Assembly: GCA_003116995.1 (NCBI GenBank)
Contig: BDSL01000023.1
Location: 124,001-188,000 of the forward strand
DNA: 64,000 bases
Source of the DNA: Yamagishiella unicocca
Lineage: Eukaryota; Chlorophyta; Chlorophyceae; Chlamydomonadales; Volvocaceae
Direction: 5' to 3'
In this document: positions 11,501-23,700 of the stretch, one piece after another
How the letters are laid out: each line of letters opens with the position of its first letter
Numbering within the stretch: position 1 is the first letter of the stretch
Position numbers and translations under genes: made by a program
Notes under the pieces: model-generated
What the model was told of the DNA's origin: nothing
The model's database searches: none
The model's input: only the letters and a program-made list of their open reading frames with translations

Positions 11501-14500
11501 TCCGAGCGCCACCTCTGCTACCGCTTCGCTGAGCCCTTGGTATTACCCTCCCGCCCGTCCGCCCCTCCGCCCGCAACCCCCGACACCATCCCCAACCCTC
11601 CGGCCCGCCCTCCAGGCCCCGCGATGTCCTTCGCCGGCAAGCCTGCCCCGCGGCCGGAGCCGGAGCCCGCCCCCGGCCCCGGCCAATACCACGTGCCGCC
11701 CCGCCCCGGTGTCGGCCTGCCCGCCTACACCTTCGGCGCCCGGCCCCCCGAGGCGCCTCCTGACGACCTGCCCGGCCCTGGAGCCTACCACAGGTGCTGA
11801 TCAGTACCAAATGTGCTACCACTATAGACCCATCCGTGTGCAACCAGTACACCTTGCTTTCCATCCCCCAGCTAGTATTTTTCCTCGCAGCCCCCCAGCT
11901 AGTATGGTCTTCCTCTTCCTCACATGTCGTTTCCACGGATTGCATCGCTATCATCCGCCCACGCACGCACCTAACGGCCCTGCCCCCTTGCGACGGCACC
12001 TCCAACCTCACCAGACCGGCAGCAACCGAAGGCCCCGCCTTCACGATCGCCGGCCGGCCCGCCAGCCCCGGCCCCGGCGACCGTGACGGGGAGCAGCTGC
12101 CCGGCCCGGGAGCCTACCACCCGGACCCCGGAGACGGCGGCCCCGCCTCCCCCACCGGCCCCGCCTACACCTTCGGCGCCCGGCCGCCCGAGCGCTCTCC
12201 CCCCGCCAGCCCCGGCCCCGGCGCCTACCGGCTTGAGGACCACGAGCTGCCCGGGGCTGGGGGCCCCGCCTTCACGCTGGCAGGCAGGCCGGTACCAAGA
12301 GGTGCGGCGGCTGCGGAGGGTCGGCGGGGATGAGGGTGGTGGATGAGGTCCTAGGGCGCTGGGTAGCCAGACGGCGGATGCCGACCTGTGGCACAGCTTT
12401 TGCACGATTGCTCTGCGCGCATGCGCACGGCATCAGCCGGTCAATGCTCCGGAACCCAAGACTTTAACCTCTCCGTTTCCTGCACCTTCCGTTCCCTGCC
12501 TCTGCGCAGAGCCCCCCGACTCGCCGGGCCCCGCCGCCTACCGCCCCTCCGACCCCGCCCTGTCGCCTGGACCCGCCTTCACCATGGGGACCCGCCCCGT
12601 GGATCGCGACCCGCGGGCCGACCTGCCCGCGCCCGGGGACTACGACGGCACGGCGGCCACGCAGCCGGGCGGCCCCGCGTACAGCATGCGGGGGCGGCCG
12701 GCGGAGGAGCGGCGGCCGGACTCGCCAGGTGGGTCCAGAGGCAGGAGGCGGCGCGGGGCCACAAGGAAAGGTCTATTTCGGAGCCGCACGGGTCCACACC
12801 ACGTCTCCTTTTATCCGTACCACCTGTAAAACTGTATGAAGCCCCTTCTTCCCAGCGGATCCTCAAGCGCGGCCCAGTTATCTATCCTCCTTCACCCACC
12901 ACCTCACCCACCCGACCCGCTCCTCCAGGTCCTGGCGACTACCACTCACCGGCCCCCAGGCGCGGTCCCGCCTTCACCATGGCCAGCCGCCCCTCCTCGC
13001 CCGGCCCCGTCTCGCCAGACTCGGGCGACATGCCCGGCCCCGGCCAGTACGACGTGCTGCAGCAGTCACCCACGGGACCAGCTTACTCGATGCCCGGCAG
13101 GCCCGCAGCGCACTCGCCGCCGCAGTCGCCGGGACCGGGTGAGCTGCATCGGGCGGCCAAGTGCGCATCCAAACTGTGCTTTGAACGCCTCATCCAAGCG
13201 CCTCCGGCGCCTGGCGTTCCGGAGAACCTAGCAGCAGACCCCATCGCGTCTCAATCCTGATGACGACAAGCCCAAACTACCTCCGCAGGCAACCGGGCTC
13301 CTGCTTCTCTTGCGCTGCCCACCACAGCTAATGCCTTTGTGCCACCAACGCGACGTGCCACTGCCCCCTGCCGACCGCCAACCTGCACCAGGCGAGTACG
13401 AGCGGCCCTCCAGACCCAGCGGCCCCGCCTTCTCCCTGCGCGGCAAGCCGGCAGAAGCCGAGCCGCAGCTACCCTTCGTGGGGCCCGGTGAGCTGATGGC
13501 AAGGGAGGGGGCGGGGAAGTGCGGGGCAGCAGGTGGACGTGTGTGAAAGGCGCGGACGGGAACTGGCCGCCGGGTGCAGCAAGCGCCAGGTCACCCATCA
13601 GCCCCGCCACCTGCTGCTGCCGCGGCAGCTCAAGTGCTCAGCAGTAGGCAGTAGGCGTTGGCCTACTCCATTCTCCTGACTTGTTGCGAGCTGGCTTGCG
13701 CCGGATTCCGCTCTCCGGCTCCGCCACGACCTCCTCCGGCCGCTGCCCCGGCCTGCCTCCCCACTTCCCCCTCCCCGCCCCCTCTCCACCCCCAGGCGCC
13801 TACGATCCGGAGAAGCTGCTGTCCGGTGCCCCGGCGTTCACCCTGCGGGGTCGCCTCCGGGAGGTGGAGCGGCCGGCGTCGCCAGGTGGGTGGCTGGGTG
13901 GGAGGGTGCCTGACTGGGTGGGTGGCTGGCTGGATGGCTGGGCGGCTGTACCCCAATCCTGCTGCTTCCCTTACTTGCTTCCGGTCAACCCGCCCTCCTC
14001 GAACCCTGCAACCTCCGTTCCTGCGGCATTGCCGCAATTTCTAAGGCCCCGGCGAGTACGATGTGGCCAGCGACGACGACCGCGGTCCAGCCTGGACCAT
14101 GGGCGCCCGCCCAGCTGACCCTCGGGACGGGCCCGCTGACGGGCCCGCACCTGGCTCGTACGACCTGCCCACCTCGCCGCGGGGTCCGGCATACACCATC
14201 CGGAGCAGGCCCGAGGAGCGCGGACAGCACGTGAGCGGCGTGGGCGGGCTGCTGCATGGGAGTGGAGAGGGCGGGGAGCCTGCCTACGTGACGTCCACTC
14301 GGTGCTCTGGCCTGTGGAATACCGGTGTCGATGTGTGCAGTAATGTTGATAGTGCCCCGGTCCATTTCCCACACCGACCCTCACCTCTTTCTCCTACCCT
14401 TTCCTCCTGCCGCTTCCCTCCATCCCCAGCCACAACCCGGTCCCGGCGAGTACTCTGCGCCGCCCTCCCCCACCGGCCCCGCCTACTCCTTCCGAGCCCG

Positions 14501-17500
14501 ACCCGCTGCACCCGAGCTGCCTGATTCACCCGGACCCGCCGATTACCGGCAGCCAACAGGGCCCGGCGGCCCGGCGTACACCATCAAGGGCAGGTAGGAC
14601 CGCATCCCTTCCGCCCCCCCGAGTTAGTTCCTAACCCAGCCTCCTGCACCGCCTTCATCATTCAACACCTGCTTACCCAACCCTCCTCCCTTCCACCGGG
14701 CTATCCTCTCATACCCTCCTCCCCTCCTCCCGGCCCTTCCCCCCCGGAATCAGGCACCAGGAGTGCAAGGTGACAGACGCCGATCCGGACATCCCCGGCC
14801 CCGGGTTCTACGGTAACCCCGACCCGGACGCCCTGGGTCGCTCCGGCCCCGCCTTCACCCTGCGGCCCCGGACCCCCCACCAGCAGCCCGATGACATCCC
14901 CGGTCCCGGCGAGTACGGCTCCCCGGGGGGCCCCTCCGGGCCCGCATACACCATGGCCGGCAGGCGCCCCTCCCCAGGGGGCGGCAGCGGCGACGACGCC
15001 CCCGGACCCGGCGCCTACTCCCCTGGCGGCCGACCTGACGGACCCGCCTTCACCATGGCACCCAGGATGCGGGGGCTGCAGCCGGAGACCACGCCTGCTC
15101 CCGGGGACTACGGCGCCTTGGAGAGGTACGACGGAGAGGATTGTGAATGGGCGGCGCAGCAGAAGGGATGAGGGGACGCGGGTGGTGTGTGGCGGGAGTA
15201 GCAATTTGTCCAGGAGGCTAGCGCTACCCGACTGCCGTATGAACCCTCTCCGCATGGCTTTGGACACAACACCAACGCCCTGCGCTTGTGCCCTGCCCCC
15301 TCCCCCCATCGTAGTGCTCCCTCCGGCCCCGCCTGGTCGCTCTCCCAGCGCACGGCTGAGCCCAGCGGCCTGGATGGCCCCGGCCCGGGGGAGTACTACA
15401 GTCCCCCCGCCGCGGGTGGGCCCGCATACACCATGGGCGCGAAGATCAAGAACAGGTGAGCGGCCGGGTCCCAGTCGCCGCCAGACCGCCGGGAGGGCTT
15501 CTTTTGGAGGTGCCGGGGGAGAAGACCCTGTCGGCTGGCTGGCACTCACAAAACTGGCAGCGTCAGATTTGGGCGACACGGAATGGGTAAACCAGCAAAG
15601 CCAGGTGTTTCTTGCAACGAGGTACGGCGGCGCTATGGTTCAATAGAAAACCATCGCGGTCAGCAGGATAAAAACGGAACTCAGACGTGGAGCTCCTAAC
15701 TCCAGCTGAGGATGGAGGTAAATGGGCAAACATTACGCGTACGGTGTGCGAATTGTGCGTCGTACATGGCGAGCTGGGCAAGCCCCAGGTTTCCGAGCGC
15801 AGCTCAGCGCTGCGCGCCTCCTGACCTAAAACAACAACAGCGCACAAGCGCAAAGGTAGCCGGGTAAACCTGACAGCAGACATGGCCAGCAGCGCTCATA
15901 GCGAGGATGCGGGCCTCCTGGACCTGGAGACCAAGTGGACGGAGGCCTTGCAAAACTACTGCCGCCTCGTGGCTTCTCCTCCAGAGCGACGAGACGAGCA
16001 CAGCCTGGTCCGCTTCCTCAGCGGCGAACCCTCCCTGTGGTGAGCGGTGGGGAGCGAGCGCGAGGCTGGTGTCAGCCTGGAATCAAGGTGCTGGATGGCG
16101 GGTTTTAGCTAATGCAGCGCTCGGCAGCACAGCAGCCTGGGTTGCGGCAGCGAAGGCCCCTCACAGCCGACAGCACCAGCCGTCGTCTGACGAATATCGG
16201 CAATTTTGAGGTCGCGCGGCTTACTTCATGAATGCCGCCGTCTGCAGCACCTGCAGCGAGATGCGCGAGGAGGGCGGGAAAGATGGGCGCGCCGTGGTGC
16301 TTTTCCCGCAACATGAGAGCACGTTTGTTAACGCGCGAGAAGACGATGACCTTCGCTTCACTTTGACGGCGTTTGCTCCCAGGGCGACCGAGGAAGCAGG
16401 CGCGGTTTCCATGGCGCGGGCCTAAAACCCATCTTGACGCAAAACCCAGGTTTAGGCCAGCTAATCCGCCATAAACAAATGGTCGGCCAGCTAAACCGTA
16501 ACCAGCGGATGTAAAACGGCATATAATCCCTATTTTGTGAATTTTGACCGTTTTACTGGAGAGTTGGCGAACATTAGTTCGTTGAGTTTGCGTGTTCCTC
16601 GAGAGTTGGCGACCTTTACTTTTCGTTGACTTTGCGAGTTCCTCGATCGCGACATAAGTACGAACAGCCTCCGATGCCACTTTACGTCCACTTATATCAT
16701 ACGGCCCCCGATTCATCCCCCGCCGAGTAACCGACCCGTTACTGCGTCCGCTCCTGCTGCTGTGCTGCTGCTCCATCCGCCTCCAGGCGTCACAAGAAGC
16801 GCAGCCAGCTGCCGCCCGAGCCGGGGCAGTACTGGAACCCGCCGCCGCCAGCCGGCCCCGCGTGGACTATCGGGGCGGGACCGCAGGGGCCCACGCCGTA
16901 CAAGCCGGAGGCGGGGCCAGGTGGGTGGTTTGGCTGGCCAAGCCCACGCCACTGCCACGACGAGTGAGAACACTGTACGACGAGTGGGAACACCGTACGA
17001 GGCACGGGTCGTCTACGACTTGCAAGACGACTTGCCTGCACCTCAGCCCTCCTGCGCCATGCGTTCAGACCCATCCCAGTTGTGCATTAGCCCCCACGTA
17101 TTAGACCCACTGGCTCCTGTCATGCCGCTGGCGATGCCTGCGCCCTCCCGTCCACCACCGTCTCTGTTACGCCGCAACCGCTCCCGCGACTTCGCGTTAC
17201 CCCCCCGCCTTGCTCCCTCGCAGGCGACTACGACGACCACCGCGACCTGCACACCGGGCCCGCCTGGACTCTGCGCCCCCGTACCCCGGGGCTGCAGCCC
17301 GACCCTGTGCCCGGCCCCGGCACCTACAACGATGCCAAGCCCTTTCCAAACCCCCTCGGAACGGTGCGTGTCCTTCCGGCCTGACACCCGGGGAAACGAA
17401 GCAGAGCGCCCGGGGTGACGCCGGCGGCTGCACTGCAGAGGCGTGAGCGATTGCTTGGTAGCGATGGCCCGTCCTTCCCTCGGTCCACGTACGCGCACGC

Positions 17501-19715
17501 CCTGTAGGCTGCCTCCTCCGGCCGCATTACAGCTCAGCGTCTTCATCGATCGCACGCCTACAGCTCCCGGCCTCCGTGCGCTTCACATCCGACCACTTCG
17601 CCCCGTACCTTCTCCCTCCGCTGCTGCTGAGATCGCGCCGCTGCCTCCTCACCGGCGCCCACCACTGCTCCGACCCGACAGGTCATTTCGCGCCCGCGTG
17701 CCCACACGGAGCGCGACCCGGTGTACCTGACCGACATGGGGGGGCCGTACGGCGACACCATGTCGCCTCGCATGTCGCTGGGGCGGCCGGGGCGCAAGGT
17801 CACCTTCCACGAGGACACGATGTTCAGGTATGGAGGGGGGCCTCACATGAGAGGAGACCCGTGGGTCGGCTCGGCACTGAAACATTAAAACCGATGAGGC
17901 GGCGTTCATGTGGGGTTGCGAGGAAAACCCCAGGTGGGGTGGGAGGGGGGGACTCACACGGGCCTGAGGGAGCGGGGACAGCGAGCTGCGGGCAGCGATA
18001 AGCTGTGGCAGATGCCGACTGGGGGACGAGAGTGTGGAGCGAGTCGGATCCCTGCTGGTCTAGCTGTCGATCCCGGTACTTAGTTGCTAGAGGCGTGCAC
18101 ATGCTTTAGGGACGTAGTTGCCATCAGCGCCTTGCCGCTGGTGACGCAGGCCGGTGCCGGGAGGGGCACCCAGCGCCATCCATATCCCTACCTGTCGTGA
18201 CCTCATTTCGATTGTTGAGGCCGCGGCGGCACGTGCGGTAGGACGCCAGCTCCCCCTTACTCGGTCTCCGTGCGCTGCAGCAACACACAAACACAACCGC
18301 GTACCCTAACCGACCAACTGCTGTCACTTGCTGCCACGCACTCCTCGCATCCTGCGCCCAGGGACTCCTCGGACCCCACGTACGGCGGCCGCCTCCGCCT
18401 CGAGGCAACCACAGTGTCCGGACCGGGGGGGGCCACGGTACCACCACCGCGTGGTGCGCCGCAGCAGCGGGCACCGGCAGTGCCTCCGCGCGAGTCTGGC
18501 GTGTCAGCGGGCTCAACCTACCCCGGCTATATGCAGGGTATGTCCGGCCACCAGGGCCAGCAGCTGCTGCGGCAGCCTCAGCAGCAGCAGCAGCAGTTCC
18601 AGGGAGGAGCCAGGCCGGCGTCGCAGGAGCGGCAGCTGATGCGCGACCGTGAGCGGCCGCAAGCGGCGGTGACGGCGGCGGCGGACGCGCGCGATGCTGC
18701 TGTCGAACGGGCGATGTACCTGCTGCGGCAAGATGCCCTGCAGCAACGGTACCTGGGGGCCGGGGGAGGAGCAGGCAGCGGCGGTGGCGGCTGGGAGAGG
18801 TATCTGGCTACCGCCGAAGGCGGCAGTGCTGGAAAAGGGCCGGGTCAGAGCCCCAACCGAGCCGTCCCCGCTGGACAGCATGCGGGGAGGGAAGCCGGGT
18901 ACGATGGGTTGGGGGCCAGGCGGGGAGCTGGTGTGGCCGGCGGGCAGGCCGCAGGGCAGCGGCTGCAAGGCGTGCCTGACACGTCGGGCCCCGCCCCTAC
19001 TGAGGCGCGGCCAATCACGCACCAGCAGCAGAAGGGCTACGTGGCAGAGGTGCTCGCGAGGCGTGCGGCGTCGGAAAGAAACCAGGCTGACGCAGCCGCG
19101 GCGGCAGCGGAGGTTCAAGCATCGGCCGCAACGGTCCCTGCGGCTCCCGCGCCGACGGCAGCGGCGCTGGCGGCAGCGGCGAAGGAGCAACGGGCCGCCG
19201 CGCGGCAGGCGTTGGTTACGGCAGCCGCGGAGGGCAGGACTGCACCAGGCCTGGGCGGGCCACCAGCCATGACTCAGGGGCCGATGGGACTGCCCGTGGC
19301 GAAGGCCCGCAGACGGCTGGAGCTGCGAGGCCCTGGAGGGCCATCCGGAGGGGCCTTATCACCGCGCGAGGCTGCGCTGGCCAGGGCAGCGGCGTACATG
19401 TCTGGGCGGGGGACTTCGGGAATCCTGGGCGCGGATATGGCTGTCGCGGGGGCGAGAGCACCTGTTGTGGCGACGGGGTGTGTGGCGGCGGCGTCAGCGG
19501 CGCATCACTCCGTGGCGGTGCAGGCAGCTCCGGAACACGCGCCGCCCGCCCCGCGGGTCATGAGCGCTCCTGCTGGCCGCATCGATGTGGGAAGGGCGGG
19601 GAGTAGGGGGCGGATAGGAAGCGGAAAGTCGTCGGGGGCGGCCTCAGCAGCAGCGGGGCCGGGATCAGCAGTACAGGGCGGCCGTCGATTAGCAGGCGCG
19701 CGAGCTCGGAAGTAG
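8541..19715 (+). CDS. Giant SHIPPO / sperm-tail PG-rich repeat (STPGR) protein, ciliary family
   Basis: Twenty-two exons close in phase: 8541-8629, 8721-8770, 8910-9400, 9816-10053 (or a later donor), 10299-10434, 10644-10747, 11023-11152, 11399-11469, 11616-11793, 12015-12301, 12510-12728, 12929-13138, 13392-13487, 13796-13885, 14046-14230, 14430-14593, 14754-15125, 15315-15455, 16787-16920, 17224-17363, 17682-17827 and 18281-19715. They total 5,106 nt and encode 1,701 aa. Residues 1-210 lack repeats. A Cys cluster (HPDGCRCASCN) follows, then about 28 PGPGxY units alternating with GPAFTI/GPAYTM-GR units, as in ODF3/SHIPPO1 and STPG proteins, which associate with axonemal microtubules. The last exon is an Ala/Gln/Gly-rich tail (poly-Q near 18575). 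It has a second in-phase acceptor at 18362. The start at 8541 is supported by AA|GTGAGT joining CCCACAG|G. Family assignment is firm; the ciliary location is inferred from the family. Confidence 0.88.
9410..9606. repeat. ~35-bp intronic minisatellite
   Basis: Five to six degenerate copies of a unit around ATGAATTTACACGGTAGCCT follow one another within the third intron of the PG-rich gene (9401-9815). The rest of that intron shows nothing else recognisable. Confidence 0.8.
10035..10122 (+). repeat. 21-bp tandem repeat carrying four 5' splice sites
   Basis: Four copies of a 21-bp unit (GAGTCGATGAAGGTGCCCGG then T) straddle the 3' end of exon 4 of the PG-rich gene. Each copy contains G|GTGAGT, with donor GT at 10054, 10075, 10096 and 10117. 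The unit length is a multiple of three, so every donor joins the next exon (10299) in the same phase. Each choice adds seven residues (ESMKVPG) and rebuilds the PGPGAY motif across the junction. Confidence 0.85.
15456..16786. other. Long AT-richer intron of the PG-rich gene
   Basis: This 1.33-kb intron lies between the exons ending at 15455 and starting at 16787. It is the longest in the gene and compositionally unlike its neighbours. It contains an imperfect duplication of about 45 bp at 16557-16645 (both copies start GAGAGTTGGCGA and end AGTTCCTCGA) and runs such as CCAGGTTTAGGCCAGCTAAT near 16450. The short frames inside show no family. It may be a degenerate insertion. Confidence 0.5.
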
Positions 19716-20707
19716 ATGCGCGCTGTAGGAGCCCAGCCGAGGGCTTTGGCTCCCTCTAGGGCTGCCAGCTCGGACACGCCAAGGTTCAGCGGCGGTGACC
19801 CCAGGGTGGGGGCCCCGGTAGAGATGTGTGTAGTCCCGGCGGTTGGGTTGCAGGGCGCGATGGCTGTCGACGAGCCCATGGCAAGCCTCCGTAACCCCCC
19901 GGACCACAGACCGGTCGCTATATAACCCATGTTGGGCGTGGTGAGTGGCGCCGACATCTGCAACGGAGTCCCAACTTGTACGATAATGACGCCGTACAGG
20001 CCCCCAGAAGCCAGAACGAAGCTTTCAGAGGTACGTCAGCTATTCCATGTGCCGCTTACCAGTAGTTCGTCTGAGACGTGCCAATCCTTGCCAGTCTGAC
20101 ATTTAATTTTCGCTGTGTCTTGGCATGACAGCGCATTCGAACGTGTCCGCTGGGCTGTACATGAATTCGCCTTAGGCCGTGGACGTAAAGGAGCTGTCGG
20201 TCGGACGCAACTGTCAGCAGCAGTTCGCCGCGGCTCGGATTCCACGGGGAATTCGACAGTTTGAAATAAACAGATACAGTACAGTTGCACTGGTAGTGTG
20301 CTGTGATTGCCAACAAGCAAGACGCAGCCCTGGCGGGCGCTCTGAACAGGAAATGCCACTTATGGTCATTGCTGATTACGTCCGCATCGATCACCACGAG
20401 TTTATTTGTATGCGCATACTTCATAGCTGGTTTGGGCGTTTGGAGTTGGCAATTGTATACCGGTAACCGTTTGATTGGTGTCCATGATCGTCGCACGGAA
20501 ACCCAAAATGAGCATAATAATTGCAATTTCTACCTACACGATGCAGTGAAGTTCCATACCTAGCCGGTTTCCCTTCCACGCCACTTTAATTGTACGAGTA
20601 CATATGCGCCAACGCGCGTGGTGTGTGCCAAGCTTCTCTGCTTACATGCTTACATACGTTCGCACATACTATGCATCTACGTATAAAATTATAAAAGTGG
20701 CGTGAGA
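19716..20707. other. Intergenic region
   Basis: About 1 kb lies between the PG-rich gene stop and the protease start. No gene is recognisable. I found no TGTAA on the + strand here, so the 3' end of the PG-rich transcript is undefined. A TATA-like GTATAAAATTATAAAAGTGG at 20681-20700 sits only 8 bp before the protease ATG. That is too close for a normal TATA box, unless initiation is further downstream or the element is chance. Confidence 0.4.
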
Positions 20708-23700
20708 ATGCTGCGAGTTGGCTCTCCTGTGCTGCTGACGCTGGTCGCCATTGGCTACCTTATTGCCGCCGCGTCTTCAAAACAGGTCTTATTGAGGACG
20801 GGGGAGGTATTTTTATGGTGGGTGACTGCGAGCGCGGTATCCATTCTATACAGCGTTTCAGGGGCCCGTAAACCACATCTCGTTAAACGGCTGCGCACTC
20901 AAGACGTTCCCTCGGGATCCCACTTGGACAGAAATTGACACCGTTTATATCGTGGGTCTTAGCTTGATAGTCACCGTCAGCCTGACCTATTGTCGGATGC
21001 ACGCCGAGAACGCAGGCCTGGCAAGCATGGCCCCTAACACATCACTCGGTTTATTCCACACGCACTCCTGCTTCCTCTCTTCCTAGAAGCAAACGTATGC
21101 GCTCATGCAGGCCAATCTCAACGTCGGACCCTTCAGTCGGTACCACCACGGTCACCCGGGGCACGTCCAGTAGGGTCACATATGACCTAGCCTACGCCTC
21201 GGCAGACGCTTGGGGCGACGCCCTTGCGCAGGGCCTCTTCCTAATCTCCTATGACGATGACGCCCATGCCAAGGCGATCCGATCAGCGCTGCTGTCCAGG
21301 AAGGCCGCCATCCTGTCGTACATGAGCGACAAGACACTGCTGGTGGTGGCCAAACCAGCGGTAGCCTTTAGGGTGGCGGCTTTGCTGGGCGCTGAAGTGG
21401 TGGGTGCAATTCGGGCACGTGTGCATCGTCTGAATGGGTGGTGGTATACCTCTGGGCTGTCCCCATTCGTTTATTAGGAAGGACGAATCCCCTGGAGCAC
21501 CTAGTTAGCCGGGGTCAAACACGCTGTGTCGTCCCTGGTGCGGACAGCAGACGGGCGGGTCGGTTGCCATCCTGGGAGTACAGGAGGGCTCCCTGGTACC
21601 TAGATAACTCGGTGTCGTCTGGTGGCGTCTGGGAGGCTGGGAAGCTCCAGGTTTAGCGGGGTGGGGACCATTCATGGCCCAGTTGGCTCCCATTAGCACG
21701 GAGCACGATTCGGTGAGAACTTGAAGCTGTTGGCGTCAGGTGCGTCGACTTGGCCGCCGAGCGATCCCCAGTCGGCCCGGAGCACGCCAATTTGCGCACG
21801 TTAAGGGCAGGTACGGCCTGCCATCTCGCTTGATCACCTCCTTGCACAATCGGTTGTATTCAGGCGGAGTACGGATCCGAGCACCGGATCGACCCCGAAT
21901 GGGCGCCGATCATGACGCACAGCGAAGCAGAGCAGCAGCAGCACGGTGGCGACGCCGAGTGGTCCCCGCCGGCGGTTGCCGAGCTGCAGGCCGCAAAGCT
22001 GCTCAGCCGCATGCAGACGCTCAATGGGCCAGCAGCTCCAGCAGCGGCAGCAGCGCCAGCACAGTACGGGGTCATTGTCGAGATGCTTCCGGGGCTGTCT
22101 AGGGAGGCACTGCGAGCAGCGGAAACTGATTGGCCAGCAGCGCTCTGGGCTCTGCTGGGCGGCGATGGCGATGATCGGTCGGACACGTGCCGGCCCGCTG
22201 TGGTGGCCCCGCCCAGCCCCGGCAGCGACCGGCTGTCGGTTTACCTGTGCGCACAGGTAGCTGCGCACGCACGTGCACGACACCTCGGTAGCGATAACGG
22301 TTTCATTTTCGTTACGATGGAAGAAAAACTGCGGACGGCCGTGCGGCAATGGCAGACGGGAGGTGATGTGGATATCCATGCCATGCCCTTCCTGTGTAAA
22401 AGCACCGGCAAGCCACCCGATTATGTACCAGGACAGGACACACGGTACTGTGCTCTGTGCGCATTACTTCATCGATAGACCTTGAGCCTCTGCTAGTCCA
22501 TCTGGCGCGTTATACCGCACAGCATCGGCCGCAGATAGCCGCCGCGCAGTCAGGTTTAGCATCCGACTCGTCCGTGTCATGTGCCATCGCAGCCTCCACG
22601 CTTCCGGCCACCTCTTACTTCCTTATCGCTGCTGTCCAGGACCTTCCTATCGGCGTGAACTGGCTCGCAGATCAGCCCGTCGCCAAATGGGTGGCACCAA
22701 TGGTAAAGGCGCAGCTGGCCAATGCGCTGTCGAGCGTCCTCCTACAAACAGGTAGATCGCGGTGTCGCTCCGAAAGAGCACTCCTTACCACCTAGTCGCC
22801 GACGCCGTAAGGCTGCGGTCAACGAATGAATCCCCCCCTGCATATGTTTCCGTTGCCTCGCCGTTGACGTGAACTCAGGTGCAGTGACCAGGGAGCAATA
22901 TGAGAAGGCGGCGACGTCTGCAAGCAGACTGTATCGACCCTACTGGGAGGCAGGCCTCCGAGGCGAAGGCGAGATTGTCGGGGTAAGGGGCTAAGGGCTG
23001 AACCCGGGTGTCTGTTTCTCCCCCAAGAAGTGATTTACGGTAGCCCACTTACCATAACCGTGCACGGTCCTGAGTACTCCGCCCGTTCCGGGGTCAGGCA
23101 AGCGCCACACAGCGCCACATCCATAGACAGATTCTGGGGGCGTCATCGCTCAGTAGTGTTACTTCTAACGGTTAGTATTCCTGGCTGGGTTATGCACCTT
23201 GGCATGGAACGGATAACGGTAGTAATACTGAGTGCCTAAGAATCTTTACACATATAGATAGGCAGGCCCCGCCCAATTCCCGCCCTCGACTTCTCTATCA
23301 TCCCGGCGGCCCGCTCGTCGCACCTAACATTTCAACACGCGCTCACATCGCCGACGATACGTGTCGGAAGCAAATCCTTATAACTCCCGCTCGTCGCACC
23401 CGAATGCGCTGTCGCGTAGGTGAGCGACGGCGGGCTGGACCCGGACCAGTGCTACTTCCAGGACCCCCGATTCAAAGGCGCATACAGGGAGGCCTTGGCG
23501 GACTTGTCGAGTGCAGCCAGGCTGGGAATAATGTCGTACAAGCAAATACCAGAGCACCGCAAGGTGGTGCAGTACGCTGTCCTCACCGCCGGTAGGTGCG
23601 GGCGTGCAGGGCCCTCGGTGGGGCGCTTCATTTTGGCCTCAACTTGATGCTGATCCTGACCTCGTGATCCTGACCTCGTGATCCTGACCTCGTGATCCCC

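Noticed and set aside
11109..12044. 311-codon - strand frame within the PG-rich gene
   Set aside because: It is antisense to several PGPGxY exons and crosses their introns. It has no family features.
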